In this document: piece by piece, positions 1 through 6,140 of the stretch
Layout: each line of letters opens with the position of its first letter
How positions within the stretch are numbered: position 1 is the stretch's first letter
From: JBBATK01 sp046052705
GTDB taxonomy: Bacteria; Bacteroidota; Ignavibacteria; Kapaibacteriales; NICIL-2
DNA: 14,557 nucleotides
Reading direction: 5' to 3'
NCBI GenBank assembly: GCA_046052705.1
Contig: JBJOLU010000073.1
Location: 1-14,557 of the forward strand
Made by a program: the position numbers and the translations under genes
Notes under the pieces: model-generated
Told to the model about the DNA's origin: nothing
What the model saw: the letters and a program-made list of their open reading frames with translations, nothing else
Databases searched by the model: none

Positions 1-770
1 AAGCCGCTGATGATAACCGCTTCGGGGGTGTCGTCGATAATCAAGTCTATACCGGTAGCAGCTTCGAAGGCACGGATATTACGGCCTTCACGGCCGATAA
101 TACGGCCTTTCATTTCCTCGCTAGCAAGGTTCACCACACTCACCGTGTTTTCTACGCAGTGATCTGATGCCGAACGCTGAATGGCCTGCAGTACAAGCTT
201 CTGCGCGTCTTTCTGGGCTGTGAGCTTAGCTTCGTCGCGTAGTTCTTTAATCTGAATAGCGGCTTCGGCTTTTGCTTCGTTGAGAAGATTCTCCATGAGA
301 AACTTCTTGGCGTCTTCTTTGCTCATTCCCGTAATACGTTCCAGGCGGTCATTTTGCTCCGCAACCAGACGCTCTGCTTCGTCGTGGCGAGTCTTGATTA
401 CTTCCTGCTTACGTGCAACATCTTTGTCCAGTTGCTGTATCGTTTTTTCTTTCTTCGTGATAAGCTCAAGCTTACTCTCTACCGCCTCTTCACGAGTTTT
501 CAGTTGCTTTTCGGACGCTTGCAGTTTGTTTCGTTTGGAATTCACTTCCTGCTCGTATTCCTGCTTCTTCTTGTACCATTCTTCTTTTACTTCAAGAAGC
601 TTTTCTTTCTTTACCTGCTTGGCATCATTTTCAGCTTCGTCCAACAATACCTTTGCTTTTGCTTCTGCTTCCGCAATGCGTGCCGCAGCAATGCGGGTAC
701 CGGCGAAATAGGAAATGGCAAAGCCAAGGACGAGTCCCACCGCTGCGATGATCATTGACGACGGATCCAT
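1..770 (-). CDS. rny: Ribonuclease Y, N-terminal part (runs off the window)
   Basis: RNase Y is a membrane-anchored endoribonuclease that starts mRNA decay. The 256 visible residues show the family layout: a single transmembrane segment at about residues 5-22, a long charged coiled coil (about 25-190), then the start of the KH RNA-binding domain with the hallmark GRIIGREGRNIR (222-233) followed by EAATGIDLIIDDTPEAV. The catalytic HD domain lies beyond base 1. The ATG at 770-768 is preceded by AAAGGAG at good spacing, and MDPSS followed directly by the membrane helix is typical. The gene lies downstream of zapA in the same orientation, separated by the structured RNA region described below. 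Family assignment is very secure; only completeness is unknown. Confidence 0.97.
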   Translation of the reverse strand, partial: MDPSSMIIAAVGLVLGFAISYFAGTRIAAARIAEAEAKAKVLLDEAENDAKQVKKEKLLEVKEEWYKKKQEYEQEVNSKRNKLQASEKQLKTREEAVESKLELITKKEKTIQQLDKDVARKQEVIKTRHDEAERLVAEQNDRLERITGMSKEDAKKFLMENLLNEAKAEAAIQIKELRDEAKLTAQKDAQKLVLQAIQRSASDHCVENTVSVVNLASEEMKGRIIGREGRNIRAFEAATGIDLIIDDTPEAVIISG

Positions 771-801
771 TCGTACTCCTTTCAAAAACGATTCATTTCA
801 T

Positions 802-1031
802 AAAAAAATAGCCGCACTGCCATACTGTCCGGTAAACCGGAACGGGTAAATGAAGAACCCAATAGGCACAATTTGGGTGGAAGCCCAATCAAGTTTGACG
901 TCTACTGATCCGCCGAATTTCTTCCGCGAATTCCGCCGAAGCGGATGAAGCCTGTCATTCGTGTTTGGAGCGCATCCCCCTGCAGATTGAATAACGGTTC
1001 TTCATAACGCGTGTGCATCATGGCGTGCGGC
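802..1031 (-). ncRNA. ssrS: Candidate 6S RNA (ssrS-like) between zapA and rny
   Basis: Seen: on the minus strand GCCGCACGCCAT (1031-1020) pairs with ATGGCAGTGCGGC (823-811), 12 bp with one bulged A, and the 3' arm is soon followed by seven Ts (808-802). Inside it, ATGAAGAACC and GGTTCTTCAT (1005-996 with 859-850) form a perfect 10-bp helix. Further hairpins are TCCGC-TTCG-GCGGA (945-932) and TCCGG-TTTA-CCGGA (841-828). Known: 6S RNA is a long interrupted rod, about 180-230 nt, that binds RNA polymerase, and in gammaproteobacteria it lies just downstream of zapA. Inferred: the same RNA here, ending at the T run. No convincing promoter was found for it, so processing from the zapA transcript is possible. 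Alternative: a structured rny leader. Confidence 0.55.
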
Positions 1032-1106
1032 CGTGTTGCAAGAGCATTATTGAGAACACCCGGCTATTGAGAATCGGAATTGGAAAGTGTCCCTAAACGT
1101 TCATTG

Positions 1107-1391
1107 TTACGAGCGTTGTAGGCGTTGTTCAAGGAAGGATTGCATTGCCTGCAGTTCGCTGCTAACGTACTGTGTATCGAAGGTGAGTTGCTGACGATGC
1201 TCGTCACTTTTTTCTGCTATGTTCAAAGCCGCCAATAAAGCCAACGTGGACGTAGTTTGATCCCGCATATTCGATTGCAATTGCGTCAATATTGAGTCCA
1301 CCTCCGATGCAGCACGACGAAGACGCGCTTCATCGTCGCAACGCAGGTGTAATTCTTTCCCACCAAGTTTTACCGAAACCGATTTAGACAT
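1107..1391 (-). CDS. zapA: Cell division protein ZapA
   Basis: ZapA binds FtsZ and promotes bundling of its filaments in the division ring. The 94-residue product has the family's usual length (about 100), an N-terminal beta-strand region (SVSVKLGGKELHLRC) followed by helix DDEARLRRAASEVDSILTQL, and a C-terminal coiled coil with heptad leucines that would dimerise. I place the start at the ATG 1391-1389 rather than an upstream TTG at 1403, because MSKSVSVKLGG is the typical N-terminus, a purine-rich GAGAGAG sits just upstream, and the candidate promoter would give a leader of only about 20 nt. It ends in TAA. The structured RNA and rny follow downstream in the same direction. Confidence 0.9.
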   Translation of the reverse strand: MSKSVSVKLGGKELHLRCDDEARLRRAASEVDSILTQLQSNMRDQTTSTLALLAALNIAEKSDEHRQQLTFDTQYVSSELQAMQSFLEQRLQRS

Positions 1392-1420
1392 GGTCTCTCT
1401 CAATCCGCTAAGTGTTCGGT

Positions 1421-1450
1421 CAAAAATACAACGAAGACTCTACAAAACAA
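1421..1450 (-). promoter_or_regulatory. Bacteroidota-type promoter for zapA
   Basis: On the minus strand TTG (1450-1448) is followed after 19 nt by TATTTTTG (1428-1421). This fits the Bacteroidota sigma-A consensus TTG-N17 to 23-TAnnTTTG. Transcription would start near 1414, about 23 nt before the zapA ATG. Confidence 0.5.
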
Positions 1451-1540
1451 CCTTTACTAGCATGCGCGCGATGATACTTAAGAGTATCGTCTGTGTAGAA
1501 CTTCTACGAAGCATCTCAAGGTTTGGTGAACAGGCCGTTG

Positions 1541-1548
1541 TATTTTTG
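1541..1548 (+). promoter_or_regulatory. Candidate -7 element for the sugar transferase gene
   Basis: TATTTTTG matches the TAnnTTTG element and lies 54 nt upstream of the ATG at 1603. A TTTG at 1522-1525 is only 15 nt upstream, shorter than the known 17-23 nt spacing, so the -33 element is doubtful. The zapA promoter faces the opposite way in the same 200-base intergenic stretch. Confidence 0.35.
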
Positions 1549-1602
1549 GCGCTGTCGTAAGGGAACACACATTCTACTATCCGCTGGACCATAGGACTTT
1601 GA

Positions 1603-2250
1603 ATGCAGAACGGCTCGGAAACATATACTAACACTTTGCCCGTTGTACTTGCGGTTACGCCGCACGAAACCTACCTGCGTGTGCGGCGCGTTCTTGAAAT
1701 CATCTGTATAATTCTGTTTTCGCCGGTCTTGATCCCTGTGTGCTTGGTGGTGGCACTTGTCGTTGTTGTGGATTCAGGCTTGCCCATTCTCTATTTTCAG
1801 GACCGACCGGGAAAAAAAGGCAAGCGCTTTCGCATTGCAAAGTTTCGCACAATGCGTCACCGCCCTGAAGAGGACAATCACATCACAACGGACAACGACC
1901 CTCGTGTAACGAAGTACGGAATTTTTCTGCGCCAACATCGCTTGGATGAGCTACCGCAGTTCTGGAATGTTCTGCGTGGTGAAATGAGCATCATCGGGCC
2001 CAGACCGGAAGCGTATTATACTGCCGAAGAGTTTTGCCACACCGTTCCTCACTACATGGACCGCTATGCCATTGTGCCGGGAATAACCGGCTGGCAACAA
2101 GTTCACCAGGGTCATGTAAACACGTACGAGGGCGAGTGCATCAGAGTGGAGTACGATCGTTTTTACATTGCAAACGCTTCATTTGCAATGGATTGCAAGA
2201 TTGTCTTAATGACCATCAGCACCATGGTTCGTGGTGCAAAGTCGCGGTAA
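1603..2250 (+). CDS. Polyprenyl-phosphate sugar-1-phosphate transferase (small monotopic PGT)
   Basis: Bacterial sugar transferase family (PF02397). It would move a sugar-1-phosphate from a nucleotide sugar to undecaprenyl phosphate, the first membrane step in building capsule, exopolysaccharide or O-antigen units. The 215 residues comprise one hydrophobic membrane segment (about 31-57) and the full catalytic core: KFRTM (80-84), the catalytic Asp-Glu pair in DELPQFWNVLRGEMSIIGPR (115-134) and PGITGW (159-164). It lacks the N-terminal four-helix and CoA-binding-like region of WbaP/WcaJ, so it is a PglC-sized enzyme. AGGA stands 6 nt before the ATG. Neighbouring GT4 is convergent. The sugar substrate cannot be read from sequence. 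Confidence 0.92.
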   Translation: MQNGSETYTNTLPVVLAVTPHETYLRVRRVLEIICIILFSPVLIPVCLVVALVVVVDSGLPILYFQDRPGKKGKRFRIAKFRTMRHRPEEDNHITTDNDPRVTKYGIFLRQHRLDELPQFWNVLRGEMSIIGPRPEAYYTAEEFCHTVPHYMDRYAIVPGITGWQQVHQGHVNTYEGECIRVEYDRFYIANASFAMDCKIVLMTISTMVRGAKSR

Positions 2251-2302
2251 GAAAGGTAAAATGCCTAGAGCTAATCTACGTTTGGTTTAGCTTATCACGG
2301 TA

Positions 2303-2326
2303 GATTCGATGCAGCAATCGAGAATC
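2303..2326 (+). other. Hairpin in the convergent intergenic region
   Basis: GATTCGAT and ATCG-AG-AATC form an 8-bp stem with a two-base bulge and a 6-nt loop, between the convergent ends of the sugar transferase and GT4 genes. A longer-range repeat, AATCTAC (2273-2279) with GTAGATT (2300-2306), overlaps it. Neither strand has a T run, so this is at best a weak or factor-assisted terminator. The rest of 2251-2386 shows nothing I can support. Confidence 0.2.
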
Positions 2327-2386
2327 CTCTCTTACGATCCCCTTCGCTCACGCTTACTTACATTCACTCAGAGAGTTTGTCGAGCG

Positions 2387-3721
2387 TCAATCTGATGCAT
2401 GTGTTTTCGTGGACGCCGATCCGGAAGCCGATCTAATGTTTGAATATTCTTCGGGCGTCGATTCAAAGTTATCGGTACGAATGGGCTTGGGCGGAAACAT
2501 CTCGTCTAATATCCCATCCATTTGCGCAAAGATTGTGTCCCACGAGAACTTTTCCGATACCAAACGCTGCGCTTTCTCTGCTATAGAAGTGCGCAAGGAT
2601 GTATCTTTGAGCAGTTGCGTCGCGTACAAAGCCATCTCTTCGGAGTTCTTTGCAATCATCACCTCTCGCCCGTGAATAGCCGGAATGCCGTGTACTCCTG
2701 TTTTTGTTGTTACAACGGCGCAGCCGCTTGCCATTGCCTCGAGTGCCTTGTTTTGAATTCCAGAACCGCCCTTATGAGGATGAATGAACACTGCTGCTGA
2801 ACGCAGATATTTACGAACATCAGAAACATTGGAATGCACCTGAATATTCTTGCTTCGCAGTCGAAGAATGGATTTTGGCGGATAGCCGCCCACGATGCGA
2901 AGCTTCACATCGGGAAGCACATTCTGAATGCGAGGGAAAATCTCGCGGGCTATCTCGTGCACCATCATGGTGTTTGCCCACACATCAAGTTTGCCGGCGA
3001 ACACAATGTCTTTTCTATCGCTTTGATTCACATACTCTGATGCCGGGTCGCTTTCCACACCATTGGTCAACAATCGGTACTGTACATTCGGCTCCATTGC
3101 GCGCATCGCCGAGATATCTTCCTGAGTAACAAAGGTGGTGTAATCGAAAGCGCGAACCATCTCGGGCTCGTAGCTGCGAAGTTTGGACAACTCCCAACGC
3201 CGTATAAGTTTCTGGTGAAAAGAAGAGCTGCTTGTGGTCTGATGTGAACGCTGCATGTACAGTGTGCGGCAGTCTTCCGCAATCAGAATCTTTGGTACCG
3301 GCAAGTCGCGCAGGTACTCGCCTGCCCGCATGAAGAACCCCATAGCAACATCAAAATTCTTTTCCTTCAGCAACTGCTCTACCTTTGCGGCATATGCTGT
3401 ATCCTGATAGAACTGAATTTCTAAGGGAAGGTCGTTTGCAATGTTCGAGACACACTTCAGGCCGGATTTAAGAGGATGAAGAGGAAGTGATACAACATCA
3501 ATTCCGAGTTCCTCCATAGCCTGCACCTTTTCCGGTGGCGCTTCGCTGCCGTGATGAAAGGTCAAGAGGGTAACATCGTGGTACGACGCCAAGTGTCGCA
3601 GCATATGATACGGTTTTACACGGTCGCCGCCAATGAGCGGAAACGGAAATCGAACCGAGCAAAAGAGTATGCGAAGGCGTGGGCGAATCTGAGCGCCGGA
3701 GACCGATTGTTTCGAAAACAT
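2387..3721 (-). CDS. GT4-family glycosyltransferase (TIGR03087-like)
   Basis: A retaining GT-B glycosyltransferase likely acting in the cytoplasm on a nucleotide sugar and a lipid-linked or surface glycan acceptor. In 444 residues it shows an N-terminal acceptor-side domain beginning RLRILFCSVRFPFPLIGGDR, a linker with LLTNGVE, and a C-terminal donor-binding domain: IVFAGKLD, LPDVKLRIVGGYPP, VSDVRKYL, then GGSGIQNKALEAMASGCAVV (318-337), whose Glu is the usual GT4 E of the nucleotide-sugar site. This pattern closely resembles the TIGR03087 glycosyltransferases associated with exopolysaccharide systems. The tail after about residue 410 is polar and rich in Ser, Thr and Glu. I prefer the ATG at 3721 to the TTG at 3745, though neither has a clear ribosome binding site. 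Precise sugar unknown. Confidence 0.88.
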   Translation of the reverse strand: MFSKQSVSGAQIRPRLRILFCSVRFPFPLIGGDRVKPYHMLRHLASYHDVTLLTFHHGSEAPPEKVQAMEELGIDVVSLPLHPLKSGLKCVSNIANDLPLEIQFYQDTAYAAKVEQLLKEKNFDVAMGFFMRAGEYLRDLPVPKILIAEDCRTLYMQRSHQTTSSSSFHQKLIRRWELSKLRSYEPEMVRAFDYTTFVTQEDISAMRAMEPNVQYRLLTNGVESDPASEYVNQSDRKDIVFAGKLDVWANTMMVHEIAREIFPRIQNVLPDVKLRIVGGYPPKSILRLRSKNIQVHSNVSDVRKYLRSAAVFIHPHKGGSGIQNKALEAMASGCAVVTTKTGVHGIPAIHGREVMIAKNSEEMALYATQLLKDTSLRTSIAEKAQRLVSEKFSWDTIFAQMDGILDEMFPPKPIRTDNFESTPEEYSNIRSASGSASTKTHASD

Positions 3722-4008
3722 GGATGTAAGAGGAATGCTCAACAAATCACAAAGCGTACAAACTCGTATACCGTATCCCCTATAGTTGACTCATAAAAAA
3801 ATGAGTAGCAAAATCCATGAACACATCCCCGGTGAAACAAAATCTCTCAATAGCTATATCGGCTGAGCATTGCTTCGTCGCGATCAACACCGCGTTTTTC
3901 ATCAGTCAGATAGTAGCCCTTTGGAGCATATCACAACTGCCAGCACGTATAAGCGGGCGCAATATACTGTCCTCAACAGTTAGAACTCAACTTTTTTTGA
4001 GCGGCTTC
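3722..4008. other. Intergenic stretch without a supported gene
   Basis: Between the GT4 start and the mgtE stop. It holds two small A/T-looped hairpins, ACTCAT-(A6)-ATGAGT at 3789-3806 and CTCAA-CTTTTT-TTGAG at 3986-4001, neither with the layout of an intrinsic terminator. The open frame on the plus strand from 3817 has no homology I recognise and overlaps the mgtE end antisense, so I do not call it. The GT4 promoter should lie here, but I find no clean TAnnTTTG on the minus strand. Confidence 0.4.
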
Positions 4009-5391
4009 TTAGAGTAAGGTTCCGTTGAGAATCACCAGCGCCACTGCAAAGTAGATAACGATACCAAACACATCCACCAATGTTGCAACAAACGGCGCGG
4101 AAGAGACGGCGGGGTCGAATCCCAGCTTTTTCAGTGCGAGCGGCAGCATCGATCCCGCAATGGTACCCCACAACACTATTCCCACTAAGGTCAGTGCCAC
4201 GGTAACGGCAACAAGCGTGTGATGCGGGCCAAACGTAGTAGCTCCCGCCAGCGCCCAAAGTTCTATTCGAGCAAAGCCTATAGCTCCGAGAATCACACCC
4301 AGTAAGAACCCTGAGACAATCTCGCGTCTCATTACCAGCCACCAATCCTGCAAGCGTATCTCGTCCAGTGCCAGTGCGCGGATAATAAGCGAAGCCGCCT
4401 GTGAGCCACTATTTCCTCCGGACGACATCACCAGCGGTATGAACAGAACCAAAACAGCTGCACGCTCAATTGTACCCTCGAAGAAGGCAAGAACTGACGT
4501 GGTGAGCAGCTCACTGATCATAAGAATAGAGAGCCATCCAGCTCTTTTGCGAACCAACTCCAGAATATTCGTAGCGCGGTAGGTGTCATCAAGCGCCTCC
4601 ATACCTCCAAGCTTTTGAATATCCTCGGTGGCTTCTTCTTGTGCAATGTCGAAAATGTCGTCGAAGGTTACTATTCCAACCAGAATACCGGTACTATCTA
4701 CAACAGGAATTGCCGGAAGGTCGTATTTCTCCATGGTGCGCACCGCCACTTCCTGATCGTCGAAGGCGCTAATGCTGATGACATTCTGATCCATGAGGTC
4801 ACGAATGTACACGTTCTCGTCTGCCAGGATGATAGTACGAAGCATGATATCATCCAGCAGGCTACCGCGCTCGTCGAGCACATAGATTCTATTGATGGTC
4901 TCGCTGTCGTGACCGTGGCGCTTGATGTGGTCTATGGCTTCCGCCACCCTCATACCTGCTCGAACGGCCACGAAATCGGGTGTCATGAACCTACCTACGC
5001 TCTCCTCAGGATAGCCCATAAGCCATCGCGCTTCGCGCAAATCTTCCGGACTCAACAGAGACAGCAAACGATGTGAAACTGCTCCGGGTAATTCTTCCAG
5101 CAGATCGGTACGATCGTCCGGCGGTAGTTCGGCAAGCAGATCCCGCGTTTCCTGATCAGTTAGATCCACAAGCAATTGGTCCTGATCATCGGGCTCCAGG
5201 TAAGAAAAAACTTCAACACCTATGTCGCGCCCAAGAGCTCTGTAGAGGAAAACGCGATCCTGTTTCTTAACGCCAAGCATCAAATCGGCGATCTCGGCAG
5301 GAGACCACGTCTGCAAAACCTCACGAATAGACGCCCATGAACGCAACTCAATGAGTTCAAGTATTTCCGGAGTTAGAAGTTCTTTGAGCAT
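4009..5391 (-). CDS. mgtE: Magnesium transporter MgtE
   Basis: MgtE is a dimeric inner-membrane Mg2+ channel gated by cytosolic Mg2+. The 460 residues show all parts in order: superhelical N domain (about 1-132, with LAELPPDDRTDLLEELP), MGYPEESVGRFMTPDF leading into two CBS domains (about 138-255), a plug helix, and five membrane helices (about 285-457). Pore signatures are PLVMSSGGNSGSQ (319-331) and GFDPAVSSAPFVATLVDVFG (424-443), with the two acidic residues D426 and D440; one corresponds to the selectivity-filter Asp of the family. Length is normal. The start has an excellent AGGAGG 6 nt upstream. Its leader contains alternative pairings that may control translation, listed separately. 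It seems monocistronic. Confidence 0.96.
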   Translation of the reverse strand: MLKELLTPEILELIELRSWASIREVLQTWSPAEIADLMLGVKKQDRVFLYRALGRDIGVEVFSYLEPDDQDQLLVDLTDQETRDLLAELPPDDRTDLLEELPGAVSHRLLSLLSPEDLREARWLMGYPEESVGRFMTPDFVAVRAGMRVAEAIDHIKRHGHDSETINRIYVLDERGSLLDDIMLRTIILADENVYIRDLMDQNVISISAFDDQEVAVRTMEKYDLPAIPVVDSTGILVGIVTFDDIFDIAQEEATEDIQKLGGMEALDDTYRATNILELVRKRAGWLSILMISELLTTSVLAFFEGTIERAAVLVLFIPLVMSSGGNSGSQAASLIIRALALDEIRLQDWWLVMRREIVSGFLLGVILGAIGFARIELWALAGATTFGPHHTLVAVTVALTLVGIVLWGTIAGSMLPLALKKLGFDPAVSSAPFVATLVDVFGIVIYFAVALVILNGTLL

Positions 5392-5397
5392 GGAGAT

Positions 5398-5501
5398 CCT
5401 CCTGTGATTTCAGGGGTTCAGAGACATTTCGTGGTACAACGGAGTCGGCGCGCAAGGCCACCACAACGTTGTATCACAGAGGTTCAGAGGACACAAAGAT
5501 A
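5398..5501 (-). promoter_or_regulatory. mgtE promoter element and possible translational switch in the leader
   Basis: On the minus strand TATCTTTG (5501-5494) matches TAnnTTTG, predicting a start near 5487 and a leader of about 95 nt. Two exclusive pairings are possible. A: GTGATACAACG (5477-5467) with CGTTGTACCAC (5441-5431), 10 of 11 pairs, leaving the ribosome site free. B: CCTCTGTGAT (5482-5473) with ATCACAGGAGG (5408-5398), 10 pairs with one bulged G, hiding the AGGAGG of mgtE. The strands overlap at 5477-5473, so only one can form. It does not look like a full M-box; sensing of Mg2+ is inference from context. Confidence 0.4.
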
Positions 5502-5562
5502 GGTTGCCCGCAGTGGCAAAGAGTCACGATGAATCAATTTCAAGGAATGTTACGGAAAAAAA

Positions 5563-5593
5563 TTGCACAATAGGTACCATTGCCCTATTTTTG
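5563..5593 (+). promoter_or_regulatory. Bacteroidota-type promoter for rpsT-tRNA-Arg
   Basis: TTG (5563-5565), 20-nt spacer, TATTTTTG (5586-5593): an exact fit to TTG-N17 to 23-TAnnTTTG. Transcription would begin near 5600, giving a leader of about 25 nt before the S20 ATG at 5625. The position of this promoter rules out the longer open frame that begins with TTG at 5580. Confidence 0.65.
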
Positions 5594-5624
5594 TGGCTCA
5601 TGTAACTCAACATTCGACCAGCTC

Positions 5625-5897
5625 ATGGCTCATCATGCATCCGCAATCAAGCGGAACCGTCAGTCAAAAAAGCGCAAAGCGTACAACAAAACCTATAAGG
5701 TTCAAATCAAGAACGCTACCAAAGCAGTACGTGCAAGCAAAGACCTTGTAACGGCAGAGGAAGCACTTCGCCTTGCGGCAAAGGTGTTGGATCGCAGCGC
5801 TGCGAAAGGTATCATTCACAAGAACACTGCTGCGAATCGTAAGTCCTCGCTGGCACGTTTTGTGAACAAGATCAGCCTGGCTAAGCAAGCAGCGTAA
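5625..5897 (+). CDS. rpsT: 30S ribosomal protein S20
   Basis: S20 binds 16S rRNA at the base of the small subunit. The 90-residue, very basic protein begins MAHHASAIKRNRQSKKRKAY, matching the conserved MAN/HxxSAxKRxRQ start of bS20, and ends with the typical KGIIHKNTAANRKSSLARFVN. The frame stays open upstream to a TTG at 5580, but those residues are not part of S20 and precede the likely transcription start, so ATG 5625 is chosen. There is no Shine-Dalgarno motif, which is common for ribosomal protein genes in Bacteroidota. tRNA-Arg begins 18 nt after the TAA, and a single terminator closes both, so they are probably co-transcribed. Confidence 0.97.
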   Translation: MAHHASAIKRNRQSKKRKAYNKTYKVQIKNATKAVRASKDLVTAEEALRLAAKVLDRSAAKGIIHKNTAANRKSSLARFVNKISLAKQAA

Positions 5898-5915
5898 CAT
5901 CAACGGAATCAAGCT

Positions 5916-5989
5916 GCACCCGTAGCTCAACTGGATAGAGCATCTCACTACGGATGAGAAGGTTTGGGGTTCGAATCCCTACGGGTGTG
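5916..5989 (+). tRNA. tRNA-Arg (anticodon ACG)
   Basis: A full cloverleaf is visible: acceptor GCACCCG (5916-5922) with CGGGTGT (5982-5988, ending in a G-U pair), D arm GCTC/GAGC, anticodon stem TCTCA/TGAGA around loop CTACGGA with anticodon ACG at 5950-5952, variable loop AGGTT, and T arm TGGGG-TTCGAAT-CCCTA. The discriminator is G5989 and CCA is not encoded. ACG is expected to be edited to ICG by TadA to read CGU, CGC and CGA. It follows rpsT by 18 nt and precedes a strong terminator. Confidence 0.95.
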
Positions 5990-6018
5990 CATATTGTGGA
6001 ATGAAGAAAAAAAAAAAA

Positions 6019-6046
6019 CCTCGAGGTACTTCCTCGAGGTTTTTTT
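6019..6046 (+). terminator. Intrinsic terminator after tRNA-Arg, probably bidirectional
   Basis: CCTCGAGG (6019-6026), 5-nt loop, CCTCGAGG (6032-6039), then seven Ts. Twelve As (6007-6018) precede the stem, so the minus strand also has an ideal T run. It can end both the rpsT-tRNA unit and the convergent CpoB-like gene, whose final stop lies about 100 nt away. Confidence 0.9.
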
Positions 6047-6140
6047 GTTATCAACACTGAACACCGGCTCTGGTCTTCACACAACTCCCGTAAACGGGTT
6101 TGTATTACAGTACTTGTCTTAGCGCTTGTCAGAGCAGTTG

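Noticed and set aside
280..758. Plus-strand open frames of 143 and 134 residues
   Set aside because: They are antisense to the rny coiled-coil region and are rich in Ser, Phe and Leu as expected from its complement; the minus-strand protein is unmistakable.
1440..1634. Minus-strand frame of 64 residues upstream of zapA
   Set aside because: It overlaps the sugar transferase start antisense, covers the promoter region, and has no recognisable protein features.
3986..4001. Possible mgtE terminator
   Set aside because: The hairpin has its A/T run in the loop rather than after the stem, so it does not fit an intrinsic terminator.
3817..4017. Plus-strand frame of 66 residues between GT4 and mgtE
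   Set aside because: No ribosome site, no family resemblance, and it runs into the mgtE 3' end antisense.
5398..5501. Canonical M-box (ykoK) riboswitch upstream of mgtE
   Set aside because: The leader of about 95 nt is too short, and I do not see the multi-helix M-box layout; only a simpler alternative pairing is supported.
5580..5624. N-terminal extension of S20 starting at TTG 5580
   Set aside because: The added residues are not part of bS20 and would lie upstream of the predicted transcription start; the conserved start is ATG 5625.
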